Source: Myxococcales bacterium (GTDB lineage Bacteria > Myxococcota_A > Polyangia > Polyangiales > Polyangiaceae). Taken from it: 43,919 bases of DNA. Each line of letters starts with the position of its first letter. The first letter of the stretch is position 1. The stretch lies in the NCBI GenBank assembly GCA_016794345.1, contig JAEUKE010000247.1, positions 1 to 43,919 of the forward strand. The letters run 5' to 3'. This document shows, piece after piece, positions 10,415 to 19,233 of the stretch. The notes beneath the pieces are model-generated. The model did not search any database. It saw nothing but the letters and a program-made list of their open reading frames with translations, and was not told where the DNA came from. The translations under genes and the position numbers were made by a program.

Positions 10415-10960
10415 TCAGACGATCGAAAACAGCTCGTCGAGATCGGCTTCCGAGAGCGCGCGTGTGTGGGCGCGCAGGCCGTTCGTGAGCTCTTCGTGGG
10501 TGCCGCCCTGCGACTCGACGTGGGCCGCAGCGCAGGCCGGGTGGAGCGAGCCGGCGCCCTTCGTGGTGGTCATCCCTCGCTCGATGTCTCGCTCGATGAC
10601 GACGCGGAGCGACCCCTTCTCGACGGGCTGACCACACTCGAGGCACTTCGCCCGCCCGGTGGGCGCGCGGTCCGCGTAGGGGAAAGGCGGCGGCTTCGAG
10701 GCCTGCGCCGTCTTCATCAGCTCCTCGATCTCGGCGCGATTGGTGATCTCGCCCGGGAAGCTCGCCATCGCCTGCCCGAGCTCGTCGGGGAGCTTGCTGG
10801 CGGCGCAGATCAGGTGATGCCACCGGTACGTCGTCTCTCCGCTGTCCGCGAACGCGTTGACCGTCTCTTCGCCGAAGCGAAGCTCGCCCTTGGCGATGGG
10901 CTTTCGACAGGAACGGCAACCCGCTCGACCCGACTTCGCGACCTCGATGATGTGCGCCAT
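10415..10960 (-). CDS. Protein with two tandem PARP-type zinc fingers
   Basis: This 181-residue cytoplasmic protein carries two copies of the same zinc-finger pattern: Cys15-x2-Cys18-x30-His49-x2-Cys52 and Cys106-x2-Cys109-x30-His140-x2-Cys143. Both are preceded by GRA and followed by an (A/E)KGxLR segment. The first finger also has the RWHHLIC end typical of zf-PARP. Cys-x2-Cys-x(about 30)-His-x2-Cys is the PARP-1/DNA ligase III finger, which binds DNA breaks and nicks in eukaryotes. No ADP-ribosyltransferase or ligase domain is present; an acidic helical tail at 165-181 follows. A DNA-damage role is inference. It is the probable first gene of an operon with the lipoprotein at 10010. Confidence 0.8.
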   Translation of the reverse strand: MAHIIEVAKSGRAGCRSCRKPIAKGELRFGEETVNAFADSGETTYRWHHLICAASKLPDELGQAMASFPGEITNRAEIEELMKTAQASKPPPFPYADRAPTGRAKCLECGQPVEKGSLRVVIERDIERGMTTTKGAGSLHPACAAAHVESQGGTHEELTNGLRAHTRALSEADLDELFSIV

Positions 10961-10985
10961 CGCGACGCGGAGCTTACCGCAGCGC

Positions 10986-12236
10986 TCAGAGCTCGGGCAG
11001 CTCTTCGCGCTCGTCGCATCGCCAGGCGCGCGGGGGCTCCTGGTAGGGCGCGCGCGCGCCGATCACGTCGAGCGAGACGCGGTCGGCGATGACGCCTTCT
11101 CGGCCGACGTGCACGAGCGCCCCCGCCGGCGCAGCGTCGTGGGATGCCCCGCGAAACCCGAACGAGTAGCTGCCCTCGGGCACGTGGACGACGTAGGCGC
11201 TCTCCGGCGGGCAAGGGAGCGCGCCGCGCGCGAGGAGCTCGCTCCCGTCCGCACGGCGAATCACGACATCGCCAACCCCGAGCCGCGTGAGCGGTCTGCC
11301 GTTCTCCTGGAGCTGAACGCGCACCTCTCCGACCCGTTCGCCTTCGATTCGCGCCCTCGCCACGGCGAGCGCGAGCGTGTCCGGCCGCTCGAGCGGGGCG
11401 ATCATGCGCGAGAAGAGGAGGGTCGCGCCCGGGGCCGGCGTCGCCGAAGCGGGGACGGAGACGCGAGCCATCGTTCCGTCCGCGCCGACCTCGGCGGGCG
11501 TCGAGAGCGGAAACACGAGGTAGCCCATCGCGTCGCCGATCGTGCTCGAGGTCTTCTCGTCGACGCTCGCCGCGGCGCCGCCCTCCGCCTGCAGGCGCTC
11601 GACGAGGAGCGGCACGGTGTCGCCCGGCTCCGCGCCCGCTCGGATCGTCTTGATCTGGGTGTGGGCGAGGATGGCGTCGATGCCGGGCGCGAGATCGTAG
11701 CGCGTGGCGACCGACACGACCGGCAGCCCGTCGGCCGAGCGATCGACGACCGCGCTGACCTCGACGTAGGCTGCGCCGGTCTTGTCGTCGAAGCCGGTGC
11801 GGAGCGTGTCGTAGACGACGAGCTTGCCGAGCACGAAGGTCTCGTGATCGTCGAGGCCGTCGAGGCCGTTCGGCTTGCGCCAGCTGTCGACGAGGCGACC
11901 GCCTCGCGAGGTCCCGTCGATCTGTCCGATGACGGCGACGACGGCCTTGTTTTCGAGGAGCCAGTCGCCCAGGCGGCCCGTCGCGGCGCGGCCGCTCGGC
12001 ACGAGCTCCTCGCGCGCGACGCGCCGGACCTCGGCGGTGCCCGAAGAGTCGCCCGCGCTGAGGAAACCGAAGCGCATGAGCGTCATCGCGCGTTCCGACG
12101 CCCCCGGCGCGACGGTGATCATCCCCTCTTGCGCAGGCGCGGCGCAGGCCGCAAGGGCGAGCGCCAGGGCAAACGCCGACCGGCGGCGCGCGTCGGTTCG
12201 CGGGTTTCCTGCGCGTGGCACCTCGGTTCGAAACAC
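10986..12236 (-). CDS. Putative lipoprotein of unknown function
   Basis: This protein of about 416 residues starts at GTG 12236. After an Arg-rich start (RRRSAF) the signal ends in LALAAC with Cys31. The mature protein is beta-rich, with Asp/Gly-containing strand-turn pairs. Its C-terminal part (about 310-400) reads like a carboxypeptidase-regulatory or PEGA-like fold (GSYSFGFRGA, ADRVSLDV), but I cannot assign it firmly. Near residues 100-125 VIGQIDGTSRGGRLVDSW is a distinctive stretch. The gene lies 25 bases upstream of the PARP-finger gene on the same strand, so it may lead that operon. A start at GTG 12221 is equally possible. Confidence 0.65.
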   Translation of the reverse strand: MFRTEVPRAGNPRTDARRRSAFALALALAACAAPAQEGMITVAPGASERAMTLMRFGFLSAGDSSGTAEVRRVAREELVPSGRAATGRLGDWLLENKAVVAVIGQIDGTSRGGRLVDSWRKPNGLDGLDDHETFVLGKLVVYDTLRTGFDDKTGAAYVEVSAVVDRSADGLPVVSVATRYDLAPGIDAILAHTQIKTIRAGAEPGDTVPLLVERLQAEGGAAASVDEKTSSTIGDAMGYLVFPLSTPAEVGADGTMARVSVPASATPAPGATLLFSRMIAPLERPDTLALAVARARIEGERVGEVRVQLQENGRPLTRLGVGDVVIRRADGSELLARGALPCPPESAYVVHVPEGSYSFGFRGASHDAAPAGALVHVGREGVIADRVSLDVIGARAPYQEPPRAWRCDEREELPEL

Positions 12237-12255
12237 GGCCGCCCGGTACCTTGGG

Positions 12256-13263
12256 TCAGGGGAGCGGGCCGAGCGTGGCTGTGTTCGAGGGGTCCGCCCA
12301 ATGGAGGCTACGGCCCGTGCCGGCCTCGCAGGTGAGATCGTCGAGCGAGCGCCAGCCGGGCTTGAAGTACCAGACGTTCGCGGTGAACGCGGCGGTGAGC
12401 GCCTTCGGGTTCGCGGCTTGCTCCACGATCTCCGCCTCGGTGCGGGCGGCCGCCTCGATGATCAGCTCACCGAAGAGCCCGCTCAGCCGCTCGTGCTGGT
12501 AGCTCGGGTACCAAGGGCTGTCGCCGATGGTGATCTTCGGGCTCGGCGGGACCTCCTCTGCGATGTCGCCGCCCGTCCCCGAGGTCCATTCGAGGACGTC
12601 GATCGGCGCGAGCGAGGGCAGATCGGAATAGAAGGTGTACGTCTTCGAGCCATTGCCGTTGCGGACGACGCGGAGCGCTTGCGTCCTCCACACGTCGTAG
12701 ACGACGTCCTTCGATGTCCCGCTGCCGGCGCGCGTGTCGAAGTAGTCGCCGCCCGCCGGCGCCGCGATCTCCCACCGATGTGTCGTCCCGGTGTTGTTCG
12801 CCACCTTCGGGTACGGATGACCGCCGACGTATTGCGCGCTCGGCGTGAAGCCGCCGTCTCCCTGCGACCACCAGAGCGTCACGTAATAACCGGTCTGCGC
12901 GCGTTGATTGACCCGCCAGAGGTACGTCACGCCCGCGCCGCCCGGCCCCGCGAACGGAAGACCGTCGAGGTGCGGGTCGTCGTATTGGAGCGCGACGAGG
13001 GGAGCGGATTGGTCGCCGCCGGTGACGTTGCTCGGGAAGTCGAGCGCGAAGCGCTCGCCGGGAAGGCCTCCGCCGGTCTCGCCTCCGCCCTCGGCGGCCC
13101 CGCCCTGTCCGCTCGCCGTCGAGCTCGTGGTGCTTGCGGCGCTCGTCGTGGTGGGCCCGCCGCTGCCGGTCGCGGCCGTCGCTCCGCCCGAGCCCGTCGA
13201 TCCCGACTCGTCGTCACAAGCCGTCAGCAGGACCACACCGAACGACACGACGAGGCGCTTCAT
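12256..13263 (-). CDS. Lipoprotein with Ser/Thr/Gly linker and lectin-like domain
   Basis: This 335-residue protein has a textbook lipoprotein signal (LLTAC, Cys16). A Gly/Ser/Thr/Ala-rich linker of about 55 residues precedes a domain of roughly 260 residues. The alternating hydrophobic and aromatic pattern (TYLWRVN, YYVTLWWS, KTYTFYSDL) resembles concanavalin A/laminin-G-like jelly rolls. This is an impression of fold and not a motif match. It probably sits on the outer membrane and may bind a polysaccharide. The ATG at 13263 starts the signal directly. The next gene downstream begins 19 bases after its stop. Confidence 0.7.
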   Translation of the reverse strand: MKRLVVSFGVVLLTACDDESGSTGSGGATAATGSGGPTTTSAASTTSSTASGQGGAAEGGGETGGGLPGERFALDFPSNVTGGDQSAPLVALQYDDPHLDGLPFAGPGGAGVTYLWRVNQRAQTGYYVTLWWSQGDGGFTPSAQYVGGHPYPKVANNTGTTHRWEIAAPAGGDYFDTRAGSGTSKDVVYDVWRTQALRVVRNGNGSKTYTFYSDLPSLAPIDVLEWTSGTGGDIAEEVPPSPKITIGDSPWYPSYQHERLSGLFGELIIEAAARTEAEIVEQAANPKALTAAFTANVWYFKPGWRSLDDLTCEAGTGRSLHWADPSNTATLGPLP

Positions 13264-13312
13264 CGCCGACAGAGGGTATCACTCGTGGTCTCGCGAGGGC
13301 GAGCCCGCGAGC

Positions 13313-13744
13313 TTACTGCGGGCGCTCGGTCGCCAGGATGATCGTGGCCGCGAGCCCGAGCGCCACGCCGATCGCGCGGCGCGCCGTGAAGCTCTCCCCG
13401 AACAAGACCGGGGCGAAGAGCGCCGCGAGCACCACGCCCCCGCCGAGCGCGATCGTGCCGGTGCCCGCGACCGGACCGCCGAGGCGGAACGCGAGGAAGA
13501 GCAGCGTCACGCCGCCGGTGATCATGAAGCCGCTGAGGATCGACCAGACGACCCCGGCCGTCGTCGTCGGCACCTCGTTGCGTGGACCGATCGCGACGAG
13601 GACGAGCAGGCCCACCGCGGCGGCGGCTTCGAGCGCGAAGCCGCCGAGCGCGTCCCCGATGCGACCGCTCGCCGCGCGCAACATGACGTAGTGTGCTGCG
13701 AAGCAGAGGCTGGCGGCGACAGCCGCAAACGCCCACGGCGCCAT
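13313..13744 (-). CDS. EamA/DMT-type small membrane protein
   Basis: This 143-residue protein is nearly all membrane: about five hydrophobic helices, including an N-terminal WAFAAVAASLCFAAHYV segment and a C-terminal AIGVALGLAATIILA segment. The pattern, with GES just before the last helix, is that of a half-size EamA-family (drug/metabolite transporter) protein. Such halves usually work as dimers; the substrate is unknown. Its ATG shares one base with the TGA of dnaB (TGATG), so translation is probably coupled to dnaB. Confidence 0.8.
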   Translation of the reverse strand: MAPWAFAAVAASLCFAAHYVMLRAASGRIGDALGGFALEAAAAVGLLVLVAIGPRNEVPTTTAGVVWSILSGFMITGGVTLLFLAFRLGGPVAGTGTIALGGGVVLAALFAPVLFGESFTARRAIGVALGLAATIILATERPQ

Positions 13745-15243
13745 CACTCGTCGTCCATGTACTCGGGGTAGTCCCCGGGCTGCAGACTGTCGAACCGCGT
13801 GCAAGACGAAGTGAAGCGCGTCAGGACCTTGCCCGTCGGGCCGTTGCGTTGCTTCGCGATGATGAGCTCCGCGATGCCGCGCGACTCGGTGTTCTCGGGG
13901 TTGTAGTACTCGTCGCGATAGATGAAGACGATCATGTCGGCGTCCTGCTCGATGGCGCCCGACTCGCGCAGATCGCTCAGCTGCGGCCGCTTCTCTTTCG
14001 TGGCACGCGTCTCGACGGCGCGGTTCAGCTGGCTGAGCGCGATGACCGGGACGCGCAGCTCCTTCGCGAGCTGCTTGAGCCCACGGGAGATCTCGCTGAT
14101 CTCCTGCTCGCGGCTCGAGACGCCCGGCCGGCCGCTCATGAGCTGGAGGTAGTCGATGACCACGAGGCCGACGCGCCGCTCGGGCTCGCCATCCTTCGCG
14201 GGGCGGTTGTACTCCGCCTGGATGCGGCGCACCTTCGCGCGAAGCTCGAGCAAGCCGATGGCGGGCGTGTCGTCGAGCCAGATGGGCAACATGGACAGGT
14301 ACGACGCGCCCTCGGTGAGGCGTCGCCAGTCCTCCGGGGTCAGCGCGCCACCGCGCAGCTTGCCGACGTCCACCCGGCCCTCCGAGCAGACCATACGAGT
14401 GGCGAGCTGCTCGCGCGGCATCTCGAGCGAGAAGACCGCCACGCCGAACCCAGGCTCGCGCTTCTCCGAGCCGCGGTCCGCCGGCCCCGGCACGTTCAGC
14501 GCGCGCGGCGACGCCACGTTCACCGCGAGGTTGAGGACGAAGCTGGTCTTTCCCATGCCCGGCCGGGCCGCCACGATCGTGAGGTCGCCGTCGTGCAGGC
14601 CGGCCGTCTTCTCGTCGAGCTTGCTGAAGCCGGTGGAGATGCCCGTGATGCGATCGCCGCGCTCCGCGGCCTTGGAGATCTGCTCGAAGGCGGCGCGCAA
14701 GACCTGGTTGATCGGCTGCGCGTTGTTCGCCTCCGGCGTGCGGGCGAGCTCGTAGATGGCCTGCTCCGCGCCGTCGATGAACTCCTGCACCTCGCCGACG
14801 TCCCCGTAGCCTTCGGCCGAGACGCGCTGACACTCCGCGATCAGGCGCCGGAGCCGCCACTTCTCCCGGACTGTCCGGGCGTGCGCGGCGACGTGCGCGA
14901 CCGCCGGCGTCGCGTCGACGATCTGCGCGAGGTAGGCCGTACCGCCGATCTGCGCGAGGCGCTCGCGGTCGCGCAGCCAAGAAGCGACCTGCACGAGATC
15001 GATGGGCGCACCCTGGCGCGCGAGCTCCACCGCGGCCTCGTAGATGCGGCCGTTCGCCTCCGAGTAGAAGTGCTCCGGCTTGATGATCTCCGCGATCTGG
15101 TCGAGCGCGTCCTGCTTGAGCAGGATGGCCGAGAGCACCGCCGCCTCGGCGTCGAGGTCGTGCGGCGGGACACGACCGGCGATCACGGGCGGCTCGCGCG
15201 GACCGCGATCTCGGTTCTGATTGCGAGAAGGGAACTGCTTCAT
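13744..15243 (-). CDS. dnaB: Replicative DNA helicase DnaB
   Basis: This 499-residue hexameric helicase unwinds DNA at the replication fork. The N-terminal DnaB domain covers about 28-130 (HDLDAEAAVLSAILL), a linker follows, and the RecA-like motor domain starts near 195. Walker A is ARPGMGKTS at 226-234, FSLEM is at 271-275, and Walker B is VVIDYLQLM. SQLNRAVE and SDLRESGAIEQDAD are also conserved. A loop of about 20 residues (near 246-265) lengthens the segment after Walker A. In many deltaproteobacteria dnaB directly follows rplI; here the same-strand pair is separated by a plus-strand block of 6.6 kb. Confidence 0.98.
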   Translation of the reverse strand: MKQFPSRNQNRDRGPREPPVIAGRVPPHDLDAEAAVLSAILLKQDALDQIAEIIKPEHFYSEANGRIYEAAVELARQGAPIDLVQVASWLRDRERLAQIGGTAYLAQIVDATPAVAHVAAHARTVREKWRLRRLIAECQRVSAEGYGDVGEVQEFIDGAEQAIYELARTPEANNAQPINQVLRAAFEQISKAAERGDRITGISTGFSKLDEKTAGLHDGDLTIVAARPGMGKTSFVLNLAVNVASPRALNVPGPADRGSEKREPGFGVAVFSLEMPREQLATRMVCSEGRVDVGKLRGGALTPEDWRRLTEGASYLSMLPIWLDDTPAIGLLELRAKVRRIQAEYNRPAKDGEPERRVGLVVIDYLQLMSGRPGVSSREQEISEISRGLKQLAKELRVPVIALSQLNRAVETRATKEKRPQLSDLRESGAIEQDADMIVFIYRDEYYNPENTESRGIAELIIAKQRNGPTGKVLTRFTSSCTRFDSLQPGDYPEYMDDE

Positions 15244-15268
15244 GCTGCTCGGAAGAACGAGCAGTCTA

Positions 15269-15360
15269 CCCGGCGCGAGCAGCTTTTCGACTTGAAACGG
15301 CGCGGGAGCGGACAGACGGCGTCACACCGGGCGCAGCACCTTTTCGACTCGGAAACGCGC
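15269..15360. repeat. Pair of imperfect direct repeats with an inverted core, possible operators
   Basis: Two copies of the same motif lie about 57 bases apart in the divergent gap between dnaB and the barrel-like protein gene. The cores are CTTTTCGACTTGAAACG at 15283-15299 and CTTTTCGACTCGGAAACG at 15340-15357. They are flanked on the left by CCGG-GC-AGCA and on the right by GCGC. Within each copy TTTC and GAAA form an inverted repeat with a 5- or 6-base spacer, as expected for a dimeric regulator. The function is unknown; they could control either gene. Confidence 0.5.
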
Positions 15361-15382
15361 AGGGCCACCGCCAATCAGGAGC

Positions 15383-15940
15383 ATGCACAAGCTCTGGCTC
15401 GCGGCGGCGACGACCGCCCTCTTCCTCTCGATGCCGCGCGAGGCGCGCGCGACCGATTTCTACGTGGAGGGGAGCGTCTCGGGCGGCGGGAGCACCTGGG
15501 GCGCCGATCCGAACGTGCAAGGTGCGCTGCGGACCGGGTTCGAGTTCGTCGACATCGTGAGCGTCGACCTGCAGGCACGGCTCGGATACTCGGCCGTGGA
15601 CGAGCGGCTCATCGAGATGGTCGGCATCGGGACGAAGCTGGCGCTCCCCTTCGAGACGGTCATCCCCCACGTTCGCCTGCACGCCATCCATTTCCACGAG
15701 ATGCCGATCGCGGGGATGAGCGAGGACCCCGCGATGCACGTGCTCGGCGTGGGCGACGGCATCCGCCACCGCTTCGGCTTCGAGGGCGCGCTCGGGCTCA
15801 GCTACGTCTTTGCGATCGTCGACCGGACCCGCTTCCTGGCGCAAGCGGAGGCGTACGTCGACGCCTTCCCGGACGACGGCAAGGGCCCCGTGGTCTACGG
15901 GGGAGCAGGGCTCGGCCTGGGGTTGCAATATGACATCTAG
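15383..15940 (+). CDS. Small outer-membrane beta-barrel-like protein
   Basis: This 185-residue protein has a signal peptide ending in ARA-TD (about residue 24). The mature part alternates hydrophobic strands with Gly turns (YVEGSVSGGGS, GALGLSYVFAI, GAGLGLGLQYDI) and ends in an aromatic-rich strand, as in small outer-membrane barrels of eight strands. AGGAG lies directly before the ATG. The next gene begins inside its last codons (11-base overlap), which ties it to the c-heme lipoprotein and probably to the kinase genes downstream. Confidence 0.65.
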   Translation: MHKLWLAAATTALFLSMPREARATDFYVEGSVSGGGSTWGADPNVQGALRTGFEFVDIVSVDLQARLGYSAVDERLIEMVGIGTKLALPFETVIPHVRLHAIHFHEMPIAGMSEDPAMHVLGVGDGIRHRFGFEGALGLSYVFAIVDRTRFLAQAEAYVDAFPDDGKGPVVYGGAGLGLGLQYDI

Positions 15941-16298
15941 GCTTCAGTCGAGCGCTGGCGCCAGCGCCCGGGCGCTCGCCTTGCTCTGCCTCCTGGGCTG
16001 CGAGTCGCCGTGGGACAGCGCGACCTGCGCCGACGAGGGCACCGACCTCACGTACGAGAGCTTCGGGCGCGGCTTCATCGGCGCTTACTGTCAGAGCTGT
16101 CATGCTTCGAACGCCAAAGACCGGCGAGGCGCCCCGACCGGGATCTCCTTCGATACACACGAAGACGTCGTCGAGTGGATCGATCGGATCTACGACCGCT
16201 CGGCCGGGGAGAACGTCTCGATGCCCCCTGGGCCGGACGACCCTCCCGAGGCGGAGCGGCAGAAGCTCGAAGAGTGGCTGGCCTGCGGCGCCCCCTGA
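15930..16298 (+). CDS. Small lipoprotein with a c-type haem-binding motif
   Basis: This 122-residue protein has a lipobox ending LLGC (Cys24) and one CxxCH haem-attachment motif, CQSCH at 54-58. It also has Met98 in VSMPPG, a likely axial ligand, and a helix and WLACGAP ending near the C-terminus. Together these give the layout of a mono-haem cytochrome c domain of about 80 residues on the outer surface of a membrane. Electron donor and acceptor are unknown. It overlaps the barrel-like protein gene by 11 bases. An in-frame extension upstream is open but lacks sense as a signal, so ATG 15930 was chosen. Confidence 0.8.
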   Translation: MTSRLQSSAGASARALALLCLLGCESPWDSATCADEGTDLTYESFGRGFIGAYCQSCHASNAKDRRGAPTGISFDTHEDVVEWIDRIYDRSAGENVSMPPGPDDPPEAERQKLEEWLACGAP

Positions 16299-16386
16299 CG
16301 GCGGGCCGCGCCGGGAGCCCAAAGCACGACCTGCGCGCGAGGACCCGCTCGAACCTCCCTTCCGCCTGGGATACGCTGCACGTTGC

Positions 16387-17934
16387 ATGAGCCACGATCC
16401 GACCCTGCCCGAGGGTGTGGCGCCCACCTCGGAGCCCGCGCTCTCGCCCGGCGAGATGGTGGGGGAGTACCGAGTGGAGGGGCTCCTCGGCGAGGGTGGC
16501 TTCGGCTCGGTCTACCGCGCGCTGCACCCGCTCATCGGCAAGACGGCCGCGATCAAGGTCTTGAAGCCGGAGTTTTCGTCGAAGGGCGACGTCGTGTCGC
16601 GGTTCCTCTCGGAGGCACGCGCGGTCAACCAGATCCGGCACCGCAACATCATCGACATCTTCAGCTTCGGCGTCCTACCGGACGGCCGCCACTACTACGT
16701 CATGGAGCTGCTCGAGGGCTCCACGCTCGAGCACTACGTCCGCGCTCGGGGCGGCAGGCTGCCCCTCTCGGACGTCATCCCCATCGTTCGGCCCCTCGCG
16801 CGAGCGCTGGCCGCGGCCCACCAGAACGGGATCGCACATCGGGACCTCAAGCCCGAGAACGTGTTCCTGAGCATCGACGACGAAGGGCGGCCCCACCCCA
16901 AGCTGCTCGACTTCGGCATCGCGAAGCTCGCCGGCGATCTCGGCGCCCAGCACAAGACCCGGAGCGGCATCCCCATCGGGACGCCCGCGTACATGTCGCC
17001 GGAGCAGGTCCACGGGCGGGACGTCGATCATCGGACCGACATCTACGCGCTCGGGGTCGTCCTGTTCGAGATCCTCACCGGCCGCCTCCCCTTCGACGGG
17101 AGCTCGATGATGGAGGTGATGATGAAACACGCCTCTTTGCCGCCGCCGCGGCCGAGCGAGGTCGCGCCTTCGCTCCCGCCCGAGATCGACGCGCCGATCT
17201 TGCAGATGCTCGCGAAGGAGCCCGCGGAGCGGCCGGCGACCGTGCTCGCCGCGATCGACAAGCTCACCGAAGCCGCCGCGCAAGCGGGCCTCGCCGAGGC
17301 GCGATCGCTGCCGTCGCTCGCCATCCCTTCGGGCCCGGGCGCGATGACGCCGGCCTCGCTGCCCAGCCGATCCGCGCTCGAGTTCGCCTCCGGTGACACC
17401 GTCGTGGCAGCCGAGCGATCGCAGACCTTCGCGGGAACCGAGCGTATGTCGGGAGCGACCCGCAAAGGGATCGGCGTCCCGCTCGCTGCGCTCGGTGTGC
17501 TCGTGCTCGCCGGTGCGGGCGTCGCGGTCTACCTCCTCGGTCGAGGAAACGACGGAGCGGCTGCCGCGCCGCCCGCGTCCGCCTCCCCCGCGGCGGCGAC
17601 GTCCGCGGCGCCGACGGTCACGGCGAGCCCCGAGCCTTCCGCAGCCGCCACGACGGCCGTGACGCCGGCGACCAGCTCGGCGTCGCCGTCGACGGTGACG
17701 CTCCGACTGAGCGTGCAGCCCAAAGACGCGGAGGTGTTCCTCGGCGGAAAGAAGCTCGGCTCGGCGTCTTCACCGATCGAGCTCCCGTTCGGGCGATCCA
17801 AGATCACGCTCACGCTCAGTCATCCCGGCTACGAGCAGCTGAAGCTGGACGTGACGCCAGACAAGGACGTCGCGGAGGCGGCCGTGCTGGAGCGGCTGCG
17901 GCCCCAGATCAAGAAGGACTACACGTTCGAGTGA
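16387..17934 (+). CDS. Transmembrane Ser/Thr protein kinase with PEGA-like sensor domain
   Basis: This 515-residue Hanks-type kinase has GEGGFGSVY at 35-43, the ATP-anchoring Lys57 in AIKVLK, HRDLKPEN at 151-158, DFG at 175-177 and GTPAYMSPE at 198-206, so all catalytic residues are present. A linker of about 70 residues leads to a single transmembrane helix at 362-384, an Ala/Pro/Ser/Thr-rich stretch to 435, and a PEGA-like beta domain at about 436-500. The kinase is thus cytoplasmic and the PEGA domain periplasmic. The ATG at 16387 follows an 88-base gap. The stop overlaps the GTG of the next gene as GTGA, so the two products are probably made together. Confidence 0.93.
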   Translation: MSHDPTLPEGVAPTSEPALSPGEMVGEYRVEGLLGEGGFGSVYRALHPLIGKTAAIKVLKPEFSSKGDVVSRFLSEARAVNQIRHRNIIDIFSFGVLPDGRHYYVMELLEGSTLEHYVRARGGRLPLSDVIPIVRPLARALAAAHQNGIAHRDLKPENVFLSIDDEGRPHPKLLDFGIAKLAGDLGAQHKTRSGIPIGTPAYMSPEQVHGRDVDHRTDIYALGVVLFEILTGRLPFDGSSMMEVMMKHASLPPPRPSEVAPSLPPEIDAPILQMLAKEPAERPATVLAAIDKLTEAAAQAGLAEARSLPSLAIPSGPGAMTPASLPSRSALEFASGDTVVAAERSQTFAGTERMSGATRKGIGVPLAALGVLVLAGAGVAVYLLGRGNDGAAAAPPASASPAAATSAAPTVTASPEPSAAATTAVTPATSSASPSTVTLRLSVQPKDAEVFLGGKKLGSASSPIELPFGRSKITLTLSHPGYEQLKLDVTPDKDVAEAAVLERLRPQIKKDYTFE

Positions 17935-19226
17935 CCGCTCGTGTTCTCGCCCGGAGGCTCCTCGGCGGAGCGCTGCTCGCCGCGACGATCCTGCTCACCA
18001 CGCTCGTCGAGCAGCGAGCGGCGCTCGCCCAGCCAGGTGGCCAGAGCCCTCCCTCCCCGGCCGACGTGGCCAAGGCCAAGGCGCTCTTCGAGGCTGGCGG
18101 TCGAGCGTACGATCGCGCGCAATACGACGTCGCGCTCCAAGCGTTCCAGCAGGCCTACGACATCGTCCCCAAGGACGGCCTCCTCTTCTCCATCGCGCAG
18201 ACGCACCGCAGGCTGTTCACGACCACGGGCGGCGCGCCGCACAAGGAGCGCGCCGTCGCCGCCTACCGGAGATACGTCGAACGAGCGAAGACCGGCGCGC
18301 GAGTGAGCGACGCCGTGCGCGCGCTCGAAGAGCTCGGCGCGACCTCGTCGACGTCGAGCCCGGAAGGGCCTCCCGAGCCGGCGCCGGTCGTCGAGACCAA
18401 GACCCGCCTCTACGTCTCGTCCGCCACACCAGGCGTCCGCATCTCGGTCGACGACGGCGCGCTCTCCGAGCCGAACGCCACCGTCACGGCCGAGGTCACG
18501 CCCGGCAAACACAAGGTGCGCTTCACGGCTCCCGGCTTCCTCGACAAGGAGCTCGAGGCGACCGCCGTCGATCACGAGCTCGTGCCGGTGTCATTCGATC
18601 TCGTGCCGAAGCCGGGCGAGCTCGCGCTGCAGACGACCGAGGGCGCGGACGTGAGCATCGACGGTCGCTACATCGGGGAGGCGCCGCTCAGCACGCTCGA
18701 TCTCGCGGCCGGGCGGCACTTCGTCGTCGCGGCGCTCTCCGGGCACGAGACGCGCTCGGGCTACGTCACGCTCGAGCGCGGGAAGAAGACGCCCTTCGAT
18801 CTCGAGCTCGACCGGACCGCGCAGCGCGACGCCTCGTTTGTCGTCTTCGCTGCCGCGGGCGCGAGCCTCGTCGCGTCGGGTGTCCTCCTGGGGCTCACGT
18901 TCGCGGAGCAAGCAAACGCCCAAGCGGTGCGCGACGCCGCGACCACGCGCAACATCTCGGACGCCGAGATCGACGAGTACGAGGCGGCGAAGAGCGCGCG
19001 CGATACGTTCGGGATCGCGGCAGGCGCGACGGGGGCGACGGCCGGCGTCCTGGCGGTCGTCGGGCTGGGCATGTTCTTCCTCGACGCGCCCGCGAAGGCC
19101 GAGCTCCCGGCGGAGCAAGGCCCGACCTCGCCGACCTCCCCCGCTCCGGGCTCGATGGAGCTCGAGTCGGTCTCCCTCGACGCCGGCCCCCGCGGCTTCT
19201 CCGCGGGCGTCGGCTTTCGGTTCTGA
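17931..19226 (+). CDS. TPR/PEGA-domain membrane protein, kinase partner
   Basis: This 431-residue protein has an N-terminal signal or anchor helix, then a TPR-like pair of helices (AKALFEAGGRAYDRAQYDVA onward, about 48-125). Two PEGA-like beta repeats follow (about 165-225 and 230-290), the second with SIDGRYIGEAPLSTLDL. Two hydrophobic segments at about 305-330 and 360-385 and a Pro/Ser-rich tail close the protein. The GTG start overlaps the kinase stop by 4 bases (GTGA). Genes of this kind next to Ser/Thr kinases are common in myxobacteria. A role as partner or substrate of the kinase is inferred from coupling and the shared PEGA fold. Confidence 0.82.
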   Translation: MTARVLARRLLGGALLAATILLTTLVEQRAALAQPGGQSPPSPADVAKAKALFEAGGRAYDRAQYDVALQAFQQAYDIVPKDGLLFSIAQTHRRLFTTTGGAPHKERAVAAYRRYVERAKTGARVSDAVRALEELGATSSTSSPEGPPEPAPVVETKTRLYVSSATPGVRISVDDGALSEPNATVTAEVTPGKHKVRFTAPGFLDKELEATAVDHELVPVSFDLVPKPGELALQTTEGADVSIDGRYIGEAPLSTLDLAAGRHFVVAALSGHETRSGYVTLERGKKTPFDLELDRTAQRDASFVVFAAAGASLVASGVLLGLTFAEQANAQAVRDAATTRNISDAEIDEYEAAKSARDTFGIAAGATGATAGVLAVVGLGMFFLDAPAKAELPAEQGPTSPTSPAPGSMELESVSLDAGPRGFSAGVGFRF

Positions 19227-19233
19227 GGTCTCG

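Noticed and set aside
13693..15933. Long plus-strand open frame opposite dnaB and the next gap
   Set aside because: It runs over dnaB on the other strand, a shadow of GC-biased third codon positions.
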